Assembly: GCF_000383595.1 (NCBI RefSeq)
Contig: NZ_KB911581.1
Location: 2,858,265 to 2,922,264 of the forward strand
Origin: Streptomyces bottropensis ATCC 25435
GTDB lineage: Bacteria > Actinomycetota > Actinomycetes > Streptomycetales > Streptomycetaceae
DNA length: 64,000 nucleotides
Reading direction: 5' to 3'
Positions 42,329-52,935 of this stretch are shown piece by piece; the stretch's first letter is position 1, and the number at the start of each line of letters is the position of its first letter. The position numbers were made by a program, and so were the translations under genes. Below the pieces are notes generated by a model. That model did no database searches. It was given only the letters and a program-made list of their open reading frames with translations, and was not told the origin of the DNA.

Positions 42329-44148
42329 GCGCGGCCGGCGGCAAGGGCAAGGGCAAGGGCAAGGGCGTACGGAAGACCCAACGGGACCTTGCCGCAGAGG
42401 CCTTCGAGGCCGGGCTCGCGACGGTGCGGGGCAACTCCGCGCTCCGGGCGGTCGGGTTCGACACCTGCCGCAAGGAGAAGTGCGATCACGCGCCCCGCGA
42501 CGGGCTCGTCCGCGTCGACTCCGAGGGCGTGCTGCACGCGCACCCCGACCGGCTCGCCGAACCCGAGGCCTGGGCCTGGGCCCTCGCCCACGCCGCCCTC
42601 CATCTCGGCTTCGGGCACGTCCCGGCGGCCCAGGGCGTGCGCGAACAGCCCGACCGCTTCGACGTCGCCGCCCGCTGTGTGGCCGTCAACCGCTTCCTGC
42701 TCACGTTCCCCGTCGGCCTGCCTCCGGTGAACCTGCCCAGCCGTTACCCGGACGGCGACGAGGAGCGACTCGCCGCCCACTGGCGCCGCGACGGGCTCCC
42801 CACGGCGTACGAGCGCTGCGGCACGGCCGGCGCCGAACCCGACCAGGTCCTCCTGGCCTGGCCCAAGTGGCGGCCGCTGCCCCCGGACCGGCAGCTCGCC
42901 TTCGCCCACGCCCTGACCAGCACCATGTCCGCCGCGATGGACATGGCCGGCGGCCGCCGCGAGTCCCTGTACGACGAGCCGGTCCTGCGGCGGCCCTGGG
43001 AGAAGGCACTGAGCTGGTTCATCTCCTCCTACCCCCTGCTCGGCGGCATCGCGGCCGGCATCCGGATCGTCGCCGACGTCGAACTCGCCCACGCCCACGG
43101 CATCGCCGTCGCGGCCGTCGACGCGGACGCGGGGGAGATCTACATCAACCCGCTCCGGCGGTTCGAGGACGAGGAATGGCGGTTCATCCTCGCCCACGAG
43201 ATGCTGCACGCCGCTCTGCGCCACGGCGACCGCTGCGGCACCCGCGACCCGTACCTGTTCAACATCGCCGCCGACTACGTCATCAACGGCTGGCTGCGCG
43301 AGATGGACGTCGGCACCATGCCAGACGGCCTCCTGCACGACCCCGAGCTGGCCGGTCTGTCGGCGGAGGAGGTGTACGACCGGATCGTCGGGGACCTGCG
43401 CCGGATGCGCCGGCTGTCCACCCTGCGCGGCAAGGGCGCGGGCGACATCCTCGGCGGCCCGCTCGGCTCCCCGGGCGACTACGTGGACCTCGACGAGTTC
43501 TACCGCCGTGGCCTCGCCCGGGGGTTCGACCTGCACGAGCGGCAGGAGCGCGGCCTCCTGCCCGCCGGACTGGTCGAGGAGATCCGCGCCCTGAGCCATC
43601 CGCCGCTGCCCTGGGACGCGCGACTCGCGCGCTGGTTCGACGAGTTCGTGCCCAGCCCGCAGGCCGTACGGAGCTACGCGCGCCCCTCGCGCCGCCAGTC
43701 GGCCACCCCCGACATCCCGCGTGCCGGACGGTACTTCCCGCCCGAGGAGACCGCCCGCTGCACCTTCGGTGTCGTCCTCGACACCTCCGGCTCCATGGAC
43801 CGCGCCCTGCTCGGCAAGGCGCTGGGCGCGATCGCCTCGTACGCCGCCGCCCGGGACGTGCCGGCCGCCCGGGTCGTGTTCTGCGACGCGGCCCCGCACG
43901 ACGCGGGCTTCCTCCCGGTCACCGAGATCGCCGGGCGCGTCCGGGTGCACGGGCGCGGCGGCACGGTGTTGCAGCCGGGCATCGACCTGTTGCAGCGGGC
44001 CGACGACTTCCCGCCCGGCGCTCCCGTCCTGGTGATCACGGACGGCTGGTGCGACGTGCTGCGGGTGCGGCGGGAGCACGCCTATCTGATTCCACAAGGT
44101 GCTCGTCTGCCGTTCACCGCGCGGGGGCCGGTGTTCAGGGTGAGATGA
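42325..44148 (+). CDS. DUF2201-type metallopeptidase-VWA protein
   Basis: A 607-residue partner of the MoxR ATPase. A Lys/Gly-rich N terminus (GGKGKGKGKG) is followed by a putative metallopeptidase domain with LAHEMLHAALRHGD; H291, E292 and H295 form the HExxH-like HEMLH. The C-terminal VWA-like domain has the MIDAS DTSGSMD (486-492), VVFCDAAPHD and VLVITDG. This matches the DUF2201 pair of peptidase-like and VWA-like domains. The combination suggests ATP-driven assembly or quality control of a metal-dependent complex. GTG 42325 is embedded in the MoxR stop. Confidence 0.88.
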   Translation: MSAAGGKGKGKGKGVRKTQRDLAAEAFEAGLATVRGNSALRAVGFDTCRKEKCDHAPRDGLVRVDSEGVLHAHPDRLAEPEAWAWALAHAALHLGFGHVPAAQGVREQPDRFDVAARCVAVNRFLLTFPVGLPPVNLPSRYPDGDEERLAAHWRRDGLPTAYERCGTAGAEPDQVLLAWPKWRPLPPDRQLAFAHALTSTMSAAMDMAGGRRESLYDEPVLRRPWEKALSWFISSYPLLGGIAAGIRIVADVELAHAHGIAVAAVDADAGEIYINPLRRFEDEEWRFILAHEMLHAALRHGDRCGTRDPYLFNIAADYVINGWLREMDVGTMPDGLLHDPELAGLSAEEVYDRIVGDLRRMRRLSTLRGKGAGDILGGPLGSPGDYVDLDEFYRRGLARGFDLHERQERGLLPAGLVEEIRALSHPPLPWDARLARWFDEFVPSPQAVRSYARPSRRQSATPDIPRAGRYFPPEETARCTFGVVLDTSGSMDRALLGKALGAIASYAAARDVPAARVVFCDAAPHDAGFLPVTEIAGRVRVHGRGGTVLQPGIDLLQRADDFPPGAPVLVITDGWCDVLRVRREHAYLIPQGARLPFTARGPVFRVR

Positions 44149-44223
44149 GGCTCGGACCGCCCGGAGTGTGATCGGATGGGGGCCACGGAACCCGGCAACG
44201 GGACCCCATCGAAAGGACTCATC

Positions 44224-44649
44224 GTGGCAACCACGCGCACCGCACACACGGTCTGGGAAGGCGAGCTCCTCAAGGGCACCGGCACCGTCACCTTCGACTC
44301 CTCCGGCATCGGTTCGCAGCCGGTGTCGTGGCCGTCGCGCGCGGAGCAGGCGAACGGCAAGACCAGCCCCGAGGAACTGATCGCGGCCGCCCACTCCAGC
44401 TGCTTCTCCATGGCGCTCTCGCACGGCCTCACCGGCGCGGGCACCCCGCCCACCCGTCTGGAGACGAAGGCCGACGTGACCTTCCAGCCCGGCGAGGGCA
44501 TCACCGGCATCCACCTCACCGTCCGCGGTGAGGTCCCCGGCCTCGACGCGGCCGGCTTCCAGGAGGCGGCCGAGGGCGCCAAGAAGAACTGCCCGGTCAG
44601 CCAGGCCCTGACCGGCACGACGATCACGCTGACGGCCGAACTGGCCTGA
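44224..44649 (+). CDS. OsmC-family peroxiredoxin
   Basis: A 141-residue OsmC/Ohr-fold thiol peroxidase that reduces organic hydroperoxides with two Cys. C60 in HSSCFSMALSHGL and C123 in KKNCPVSQAL are the active-site pair; the N-terminal Arg (VATTRTAHTVWEG) region is kept. It belongs to the OsmC rather than the Ohr branch by the SSCFSMAL motif. GTG 44224 follows AAAGGA. It lies 75 bp after the VWA gene and 93 bp before dnaK, in an oxidative/protein stress neighbourhood. Confidence 0.92.
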   Translation: MATTRTAHTVWEGELLKGTGTVTFDSSGIGSQPVSWPSRAEQANGKTSPEELIAAAHSSCFSMALSHGLTGAGTPPTRLETKADVTFQPGEGITGIHLTVRGEVPGLDAAGFQEAAEGAKKNCPVSQALTGTTITLTAELA

Positions 44650-44742
44650 CGTACGACGCCGTACGCCCCATTGACGAAAACCCTCTCGGGTTCTGTGCTG
44701 GTGTGGGGAACACCGGGCGGAACCTTGGGGAAGGGGACGGCG

Positions 44743-46605
<1,863 letters not shown>

Positions 46606-46643
46606 AACGGGAGCGGACCGTCGGTTCGGCGAGCGGCCGAAGC

Positions 46644-47507
46644 TCAGTACCGCTCGCGGTAGTGCCTCAGCAGCGTCCTCGTCCGCTCGGCCGACGCCGC
46701 GTGCGCGGCCATGTGGTCGAGGACTTCGAGGTGGAGCGCGACCTCGGTGCGCGAGTCGAGGTAGAGGGCGCCGGTGAGGTACTCGGTGTACACCATGTCG
46801 GGGAGTTCCGGTTCGGCGAAGCGGAAGAGCGAGAAGGGGGCGTAGGTGCCCGGGTGGGGCCCGTCGGCGAACTCGCAGACCTGCAGGATGACGTGGTCCT
46901 TCTCGGTGCTCTCCAGCAGCCGGTCGATCTGGTCGCGCATCACCTCGGAGCGGTTGCTCACCGGACGTCTGAGGGCCGTCTCGTCCATGATCACCCAGAG
47001 GTGCGGCGGCGTCTCCCGGGTGAGGAGCTTCTGTCTCTCCATCCGCAGCGACACATGGCGTTCGATGGTCTCGGGACCGGTCCGGCCGACGGTCCCGGCC
47101 TCCATCACCGCGCGCGCGTACTCCTCGGTCTGGAGCATCCCCGGCACGAAGTGCGGCTCGTACTGCCGGATCAGATGCGCCGCGCCCTCCAGGCTGACGT
47201 ACACGCTGAACCAGTCGGGCAGCACGTCGTGGAACCGCTGCCACCAGCCCGGCTTGTTCGCCTCCTCGGCCAGCTCCAGGAACGCGGCGGCGTCGGCCTC
47301 GCCGAGGCCGTACGTCGACAGCAGGACCTGGACGTACGGGATCTTGAGCGCGACGTCGGCCGTCTCCATGCGCCGTACGGTGGCGGGGGCGACGTGCAGG
47401 ACGCGCGCGGCCTCCTCGCGCTTGAGCCCGGCGGCCTCACGCAGTTCCTGAAGACGTCTGCCGAGCACCACCTGACCGACGGTCGGGGCGGGCCGCCGCT
47501 CACTCAC
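46644..47507 (-). CDS. XRE regulator with DUF5753 domain
   Basis: A 287-residue regulator of the large Streptomyces XRE-DUF5753 family. The helix-turn-helix (about 14-70: LGRRLQELREAAGLKREEAARVLHVAPATVRRMET) is followed by DUF5753 (about 95-275: IRQYEPHFVPGMLQTEEYARAVM, ERHVSLRMERQKLL, WVIMDETALRRPV). The usual downstream DUF397 partner gene is absent here. GTG 47507 with GGAGG is chosen over the longer MGRRD start. Converges on dnaK. Confidence 0.88.
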   Translation of the reverse strand: MSERRPAPTVGQVVLGRRLQELREAAGLKREEAARVLHVAPATVRRMETADVALKIPYVQVLLSTYGLGEADAAAFLELAEEANKPGWWQRFHDVLPDWFSVYVSLEGAAHLIRQYEPHFVPGMLQTEEYARAVMEAGTVGRTGPETIERHVSLRMERQKLLTRETPPHLWVIMDETALRRPVSNRSEVMRDQIDRLLESTEKDHVILQVCEFADGPHPGTYAPFSLFRFAEPELPDMVYTEYLTGALYLDSRTEVALHLEVLDHMAAHAASAERTRTLLRHYRERY

Positions 47508-47677
47508 GTCACGCCTCCCCACGCGCCGAGGTACCTCACCAGTCTGTCATGTTCCGGTGTACATCTCACAGGGGCGGCCGGAACGGTCGCCCCTGGTTCC
47601 GGATGGCGACGGGGCCGGGGCGCCGACTGCGGCGGACCTCCGTCGCGACGACGCCGCAGGACAGGGGCTCGCCCACG

Positions 47678-48523
47678 TCAGGACGGCCGTGAGTGCAGGT
47701 ACGCGACCGTCGCCGGGTCGGCCGGGAGGAACGTCTCGATGGCCAGTTCGGCCACGGTCACGTCCATGGGGGTGTTGAACGTGGAGACCGAGGAGATGAA
47801 CGACAGCACCCGGCCCTCGTGCTCGATCCGCAGCGGCAGCGCGAGGCGGGCACCCGCGCCCGCAGCGGGGTCCTCGCCGGGATCGCCGTCGGGCGTGCCC
47901 GGCGGCAGCGGATACGCCGCCACCTCCTCGTGGAGCGCGCGCAGCGGCTCCGAGCGGAGCAGTGCCAGCTGCCGTCCCATCTGCTCCAGCAGATGCCCCC
48001 GCCAGGCGCGCAGGTTCCGGATGCGCGGCGCCAGGCCCTGCGGGTGGAGGGTCAGCCGCATGGCGTTGAGCGGCGGCACGAGCAGCGACTCGGGGACGCC
48101 GTCGAGCAGCATGAGGATGCCCCGGTTGGCGGCCAGCACCTCGTACGTCGCGTTCATCACCAGCGCGGGATACGGCTCGTAGCCCTGGATCAGCCGTTCC
48201 ACGCCCTCGCGCAGGGCGGCCATCGACGGGTCGTCCAGCGGGGTCTGCGGGTAGTGCGGGGCGTAGCCGGCCGCGAGGAGCAGGGCGTTGCGCTCGCGCA
48301 CCGGTACGTCCAGGTGCTCGGCCAGCCGCAGCACCATCTCCTCGCTCGGCCGGGACCGGCCCGTCTCGACGAAGCTGATGTGCCGTGCCGAGGACCCGGA
48401 CCGCAGCGCCAACTCCAGCTGGCTGACCCGGCATTGCTCCCGCCAGGCCCGCAGCAGCGGGCCCACGCCCGGGTCGGAGGGGGCGGCAGGCCGCCGCGGG
48501 GCGCCGGTCGGGACAGTGGTCAT
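47678..48523 (-). CDS. XRE regulator with MmyB-like ligand domain
   Basis: A 281-residue regulator. The HTH spans about 20-80 (LLRAWREQCRVSQLELALRSGSSARHISFVETGRSRPS). A MmyB/PAS-like domain follows (about 110-275: YPALVMNATYEVLAANRGILMLLDG, AWRGHLLEQMGRQLALLRSEP, FISSVSTFNTPMDVTVAELAIETFLPAD). ATG 48523. It is divergent from the pterin dehydratase/methyltransferase pair and could control them; no operator is obvious. A second MmyB-type protein is at 24062. Confidence 0.9.
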   Translation of the reverse strand: MTTVPTGAPRRPAAPSDPGVGPLLRAWREQCRVSQLELALRSGSSARHISFVETGRSRPSEEMVLRLAEHLDVPVRERNALLLAAGYAPHYPQTPLDDPSMAALREGVERLIQGYEPYPALVMNATYEVLAANRGILMLLDGVPESLLVPPLNAMRLTLHPQGLAPRIRNLRAWRGHLLEQMGRQLALLRSEPLRALHEEVAAYPLPPGTPDGDPGEDPAAGAGARLALPLRIEHEGRVLSFISSVSTFNTPMDVTVAELAIETFLPADPATVAYLHSRPS

Positions 48524-48718
48524 GCGAAGAACGTAACCGAGGCGGTCGAGGGGCGGCTCGCGTTCCACCCGCCGCCGCGGCCCCGAACGTCGTTCGCGCG
48601 GCCGAATGTGTACGCCTCGGCCCGCCGGCCGACCCTCTGACCTGGGAATCGGCCGCGCCGCTGTGGCACGCTGAGAGGGATCGCACGTCATGGAGGGGTG
48701 TCCCGGAAGGAGTGGGTC

Positions 48719-49024
48719 ATGTCCGTCGCAGCCCTGTCGCAGAAGGAGATCGAGGACCGGCTGGCCGAGCTGCCCGGCTGGTCGCTGGCCGGGGACCGGC
48801 TGGCCCGTACCTACCGGCTGGGCTCGCACTTCGCGGCGACCGCGCTGGTCGTGCACATCGCCCGGACGCAGGAGGAGCTGAACCACCACTCCGACCTCAC
48901 CCTCGGCTACGACACCGTCTCGCTGACCATCAGCACGCACAGCGCCGGCGGCGCCGTCACCGAGAAGGACTTCGAGCTGGCCCGCAGGGTGGAGGCGCTC
49001 GCGCCGGGTCACGGGGCGGGCTGA
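48719..49024 (+). CDS. 4a-hydroxytetrahydrobiopterin (pterin) dehydratase
   Basis: A 101-residue pterin-4a-carbinolamine dehydratase fold. It has LPGWSLAGDRLARTYRLGSH, then VVHIARTQEELNHHSDLTLGYDTVSLTISTHSAGG. The HHSDL.....V catalytic block (two adjacent His and a downstream His in STHSAGG) is intact. It recycles oxidised tetrahydropterin after aromatic amino-acid hydroxylases, but no hydroxylase lies nearby, so it may serve another pterin enzyme. ATG 48719 follows AAGGAG. It is 5 bp from the methyltransferase start, so cotranscribed. Confidence 0.92.
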   Translation: MSVAALSQKEIEDRLAELPGWSLAGDRLARTYRLGSHFAATALVVHIARTQEELNHHSDLTLGYDTVSLTISTHSAGGAVTEKDFELARRVEALAPGHGAG

Positions 49025-49029
49025 GGCGG

Positions 49030-49770
49030 ATGCTGGACTACGACAAGGAGGCCGGCGACTACGACGCCCTGCGCGGCGGCGAGCCCCGGGCCGAGGCCGC
49101 CGCCCGCGCCGTCCTGGGACTCCTCCCCGAGGGCACCCGGCGGCTGCTCGACGTCGCCTGCGGCACCGGGATCGTGACCCGGCACCTCGCGACCGCGCGG
49201 GACGGGATGCTGGTCACGGGCCTCGACCTCACCCACGCGATGGCGAGCCGGGCCGCCGCGCGGCTGCCCGGCTCCGTCGTGATCGGCGACGGGCGGCGGC
49301 TCCCGTTCCGCGACGGGGAGTTCGACGCCGTGACCAGCGTGTGGCTGCTGCATCTGCTGGGCGGCCCCGAGGACGTACGGGCCGTGGTCGGCGAGTGCGC
49401 CCGGGTGCTGCGCCCCGGCGGCGTCTACGTCACCACCGTCGACAAGGCCGCCGCCCACAACGTGGGCAGTGACATCGACGCCGTGCTCGCCCCGCGCCCC
49501 CGGGCCCCCGCCATGGACCCCGCGCCGGTCGTCGAGAAGTACGCCGGCGAACACGGTCTGCGCACCGCCGGACACGCCCGCTTCCCGGGCCGCGGCCAGG
49601 GCCGCAGCCCCCGCCGCACCGTCGCCGACCTGCGCCGCGGCTGGTTCGTGACCCTCCCGCCCGGCGATCCGCTGGCCGACGACTACGCGGTACGGCTCGC
49701 CGCCCTCCCCGACCAGGACCGGCCACGTCCGGAACCGGAGTTCAGCCTGCGGGCGTTCCGCAAGGACTGA
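49030..49770 (+). CDS. class I SAM-dependent methyltransferase
   Basis: A 246-residue Rossmann-type methyltransferase (UbiE/MenG-like, methyltransf_11). Motif I is LLDVACGTGIVTRHLA, motif II VTGLDLTHAM, and the FDAVTSVWLLHLL acceptor-site region and VLRPGGVYVTTVDK motif are present. It is broadly a small-molecule or quinone-type methylase; the substrate cannot be inferred. ATG 49030, coupled to the pterin dehydratase gene upstream. Confidence 0.87.
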   Translation: MLDYDKEAGDYDALRGGEPRAEAAARAVLGLLPEGTRRLLDVACGTGIVTRHLATARDGMLVTGLDLTHAMASRAAARLPGSVVIGDGRRLPFRDGEFDAVTSVWLLHLLGGPEDVRAVVGECARVLRPGGVYVTTVDKAAAHNVGSDIDAVLAPRPRAPAMDPAPVVEKYAGEHGLRTAGHARFPGRGQGRSPRRTVADLRRGWFVTLPPGDPLADDYAVRLAALPDQDRPRPEPEFSLRAFRKD

Positions 49771-49915
49771 CCGGGAGCCTCGGGCGCGCCGCCCGTTCCT
49801 CAGGCCTGCCCCTGGCGTGGCCGAACCGGCCGAAAGGTGCGGCAACGTAGCCGGGTCCGGCGGCGACGGACAGTGCGGAACGCATCCCCGTCCGTCCCCT
49901 CTGGAGGTTCGTCAC

Positions 49916-51781
49916 GTGCAGCACCCGCACAGGCACCACAGACGCCGAGCCGCACGCTCGCTGGTCACCGTGGCCCTCGTCGCCGCCGGACTCACCACGT
50001 TCACCGGCCCGCCCGCCGAGGCCGCCACCGCCCGCCAGGTCGAGGCCCTCGACCGGGGCGTGGTCAGCGTCCACGTGGACAGCGGCAATCTGGTCAGCTG
50101 GCGCTGGCTGGGCACCGACCCGGACACCGTGTCGTTCAACGTCTACCGCGCCGGCACGAAGGTCAACACGGCCCCGGTCACCGGCTCCACGAACTACTTC
50201 CACTCCGGCGCCCCCGCGCAGGCCGACTACACCGTCCGCGCGATCGTGAACGGCGTGGAGCAGGGAGACTCGGTGCACGCGGTCCAACTGCGCACCGGAT
50301 ACAAGGACGTGCCGATCAGCGCACCGGCGGGCGGGACCACCCCGGACGGCGTCGCGTACACCTACGAGGCCAACGACGCGTCCGTGGGCGACCTCGACGG
50401 CGACGGCGCCCTGGAGTTCGTCCTGAAGTGGCAGCCGACGAACGCCAAGGACAACTCGCAGTCCGGGTACACCGGCAACACGATCGTCGACGGCATCAAG
50501 CTCGACGGCACCCGGCTGTGGCGGATCGACCTGGGCCGCAACATCCGCTCGGGCGCGCACTACACGCAGTTCCAGGTGTACGACTACGACGGCGACGGCC
50601 GGGCCGAGATCGCCATGAAGACGGCGGACGGCACGGTCGACGGCGCCGGCACGGTGATCGGCGGCTCCACCGCCGATCACCGCAACTCCAGCGGCTACGT
50701 CCTGTCCGGCCCCGAGTACCTGACCATGTTCGACGGCCGGACCGGCAGGGCCATGCAGAGCGTCGACTACGTCCCGGCCCGGGGCACGGTCTCGTCGTGG
50801 GGCGACTCCTACGGCAACCGCGTGGACCGTTTCCTCGCCGGGACGGCGTACCTGGACGGTGCCCGGCCCTCGCTGATCATGGCGCGCGGCTACTACACCC
50901 GTACGGTGATCGCGGCCTGGGACTGGCGGGGCGGGCCCTCCCCCCGCCGCTGGACCTTCGACACCAACTCGTCCAGCAACAGCGGCCGGGGCTACGACGG
51001 GCAGGGTTCGCACAGCCTCTCCGTCGGGGACGTCGACAACGACGGCAGGGACGAGATCGTGTACGGCGCGATGGCCGTGGACGACAACGGGGGCGCCCTG
51101 TGGACCACGAGGACGGGCCACGGCGACGCCCAGCACCTGGGCGACCTCGACGCGTCCACCCCCGGCCTGGAGTACTACAAGGTCTCCGAGTCCACGTCGC
51201 AGCCCGCCGCGCTGTACATCGACCCCGCGAACGGCGCCGTCCGCTGGCGGCTCGCCGCCTGCTGCGACAACGGCAGGGGCGTGGCCGGTGACCTCCACGC
51301 GGGCAACGACGGCCCCGAGATGTGGTCCGCCTCCGACTCCTCCGTCCGCGACAGGACCGGGGCGACCAGGGGCCGCGAGCCCTCCTCCGTCAACTTCCTG
51401 TCCTGGTGGGACGGGGACCCGGTCCGTGAACTCCTCGACGGCACCCGGATCGACAAGTACGGCAGCTCCGCCGACACCCGCCTGCTGACCGGCTCCGGTG
51501 TCTCCTCCGGCAACGGCACCAAGGCCACGCCCGCGCTCTCCGGTGACATCCTCGGCGACTGGCGCGAGGAGGTCGTCTGGCGCACCAGCGCCAACACGGC
51601 CCTGCGGATCTACTCGACGCCCGTCGAGACGAGCACGAGGATCACGACCCTGCTGCACGACCCGATGTACCGCACCGGCCTGGCCTGGCAAAATACCGCC
51701 TACAACCAGCCCCCGCACACCAGCTTCTTCATCGGCGACGGCATGCCGACGGCGCCCCGGCCGACGGTCTACACCCCGTAG
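49916..51781 (+). CDS. secreted rhamnogalacturonan lyase (PL11)
   Basis: A 621-residue exported polysaccharide lyase. A Tat/Sec-like signal (residues 1-38, with HRHHRRRAARS) is followed by an N-terminal Fn3-like beta domain (about 45-130) and an eight-bladed propeller. The propeller shows calcium-binding loops such as VGDLDGDGALEFVLKW, YDGDGRAEIAMKTADG and GDVDNDGRDEIVYGA. These are the PL11 (YesW/YesX-like) hallmarks for cleaving rhamnogalacturonan I backbones of pectin. GTG 49916 has GGAGG at 9-bp spacing. It converges with the EEP-family gene at a hairpin. Confidence 0.9.
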   Translation: MQHPHRHHRRRAARSLVTVALVAAGLTTFTGPPAEAATARQVEALDRGVVSVHVDSGNLVSWRWLGTDPDTVSFNVYRAGTKVNTAPVTGSTNYFHSGAPAQADYTVRAIVNGVEQGDSVHAVQLRTGYKDVPISAPAGGTTPDGVAYTYEANDASVGDLDGDGALEFVLKWQPTNAKDNSQSGYTGNTIVDGIKLDGTRLWRIDLGRNIRSGAHYTQFQVYDYDGDGRAEIAMKTADGTVDGAGTVIGGSTADHRNSSGYVLSGPEYLTMFDGRTGRAMQSVDYVPARGTVSSWGDSYGNRVDRFLAGTAYLDGARPSLIMARGYYTRTVIAAWDWRGGPSPRRWTFDTNSSSNSGRGYDGQGSHSLSVGDVDNDGRDEIVYGAMAVDDNGGALWTTRTGHGDAQHLGDLDASTPGLEYYKVSESTSQPAALYIDPANGAVRWRLAACCDNGRGVAGDLHAGNDGPEMWSASDSSVRDRTGATRGREPSSVNFLSWWDGDPVRELLDGTRIDKYGSSADTRLLTGSGVSSGNGTKATPALSGDILGDWREEVVWRTSANTALRIYSTPVETSTRITTLLHDPMYRTGLAWQNTAYNQPPHTSFFIGDGMPTAPRPTVYTP

Positions 51782-51788
51782 CGGACCG

Positions 51789-51814
51789 GTCCGGGGGCCG
51801 GCCCGCCCCCGGAC
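51789..51814. terminator. hairpin between PL11 and EEP genes
   Basis: A 10-bp perfect stem, GTCCGGGGGC (51789-51798) with GCCCCCGGAC (51805-51814), and a 6-nt loop, between convergent stops 51781 and 51828. Confidence 0.75.
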
Positions 51815-51827
51815 TCCGCCGCGTCGC

Positions 51828-52745
51828 TCAGCCCAGCGTCAGCGACACCTGGACCGGCAGATGGTCGCTCGGGAACTGGCCGCCGGACGCGAAGGTGTTG
51901 ATGGCCGCCCGGTGCGCGGTGACGCCCGGTGTGGTCAGGATCCAGTCGATGCGGTCGCCGCCCGGGGTGAGGGGACGGTAGCCGTGGAAGGTGGCGTACA
52001 GGTCGCCCCGCTCGGCCGCCGTGTCCCAGGTGTCGACGAGTCCGGCGCCCAGCATCGTGTCGTAGACGGAATTGCGGTGGGCGGCCACATTGAAGTCGCC
52101 GGTGACGACGAGGGGGAGCGCGGGGTCGAATCCGGCGACCCGCCGGGCGATCAGGGTCGCGGCCCGCTCGCGGGCGTACTGGCTGGCGTTGTCGAGGTGG
52201 GTGTTGAGGACGTGGAACTCTCTGCCACCGTCCCGCAGGTCCCGGAACCTGACCCAGGTGACCATCCGGATGGAGCCGCCGCCCCAGGTGTTGGAGCCGG
52301 GCACGTCGGGGGTGTCGGAGAGCCAGAAGTGCTGGTACTCGACGGGCGCGAGCCGGCGGGTGTCGTAGAAGACCGCCATGAACTCGTCGCGGTCGCCGCC
52401 CGCCCGGCCGGTGCCGATCCAGCGGTAGTCCGGTCCGAGGTCGGTCTCGATGTCGAGCAGTTGCCGGTGGAGGCCTTCCTGGGTGCCGATGACATGCGGT
52501 GCCTCCTGCCGTAGCAGTGCCCGCATCACGGGCCGGCGCTCGGCCCAGCTGTGGGGCCGGGTGGTGTTCGCGTAGCGCAGGTTGAACGACATGGTGTCGA
52601 GACGGGGGCTGACGGCGGGCTCCTCTTCCGCCGCGGCGGCGGCGGGTCGGGCGGACAGTCCGGCGTTCGACAGGGGCAGCAGGACGGCCGCGGCGAGTGC
52701 GGTCCGGAGGCTGAGGCGACGCGTGACCCGGGTGTGATTCGGCAC
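51828..52745 (-). CDS. exported endonuclease/exonuclease/phosphatase-family protein
   Basis: A 305-residue EEP-superfamily metal hydrolase. A twin-arginine-like signal (TRRLSLRTALAAAVLLPL, residues about 7-24) is followed by MSFNLRYANTT (metal Asn), TQEGLHRQLLDIE (metal Glu), LNTHLDN, VTGDFNVAAH and the C-terminal SDHLPVQV (Asp/His). It resembles bacterial secreted phosphodiesterases or sphingomyelinase-like/inositol phosphatase members. GTG 52745 follows AAGGAG. Not obviously part of the cellulase set. Confidence 0.85.
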   Translation of the reverse strand: MPNHTRVTRRLSLRTALAAAVLLPLSNAGLSARPAAAAAEEEPAVSPRLDTMSFNLRYANTTRPHSWAERRPVMRALLRQEAPHVIGTQEGLHRQLLDIETDLGPDYRWIGTGRAGGDRDEFMAVFYDTRRLAPVEYQHFWLSDTPDVPGSNTWGGGSIRMVTWVRFRDLRDGGREFHVLNTHLDNASQYARERAATLIARRVAGFDPALPLVVTGDFNVAAHRNSVYDTMLGAGLVDTWDTAAERGDLYATFHGYRPLTPGGDRIDWILTTPGVTAHRAAINTFASGGQFPSDHLPVQVSLTLG

Positions 52746-52881
52746 TGGAGCTCCTTCTGCGGCGGCTTCCGGGCGAGTCGTGCGCACAACAGTGTGGAAC
52801 TGCTTTCCATGGTAGGCATGAACATGTCGATGTATCGAGATGTACGCGACCCGAAAAGATCAAGGCACCCGAAACGCACGA

Positions 52882-52916
52882 AGAGGGCGCGCGCCCGACC
52901 CGGGCGCGCGCCCTCT
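52882..52916 (-). terminator. terminator of the cellulase (GH48-GH74) transcript
   Basis: A 16-bp perfect stem, AGAGGGCGCGCGCCCG (52882-52897) with CGGGCGCGCGCCCTCT (52901-52916), and a 3-nt loop. It lies 20 bp beyond the GH74 stop. Confidence 0.9.
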
Positions 52917-52935
52917 CCTCGTCCTGCCCGGGGTG

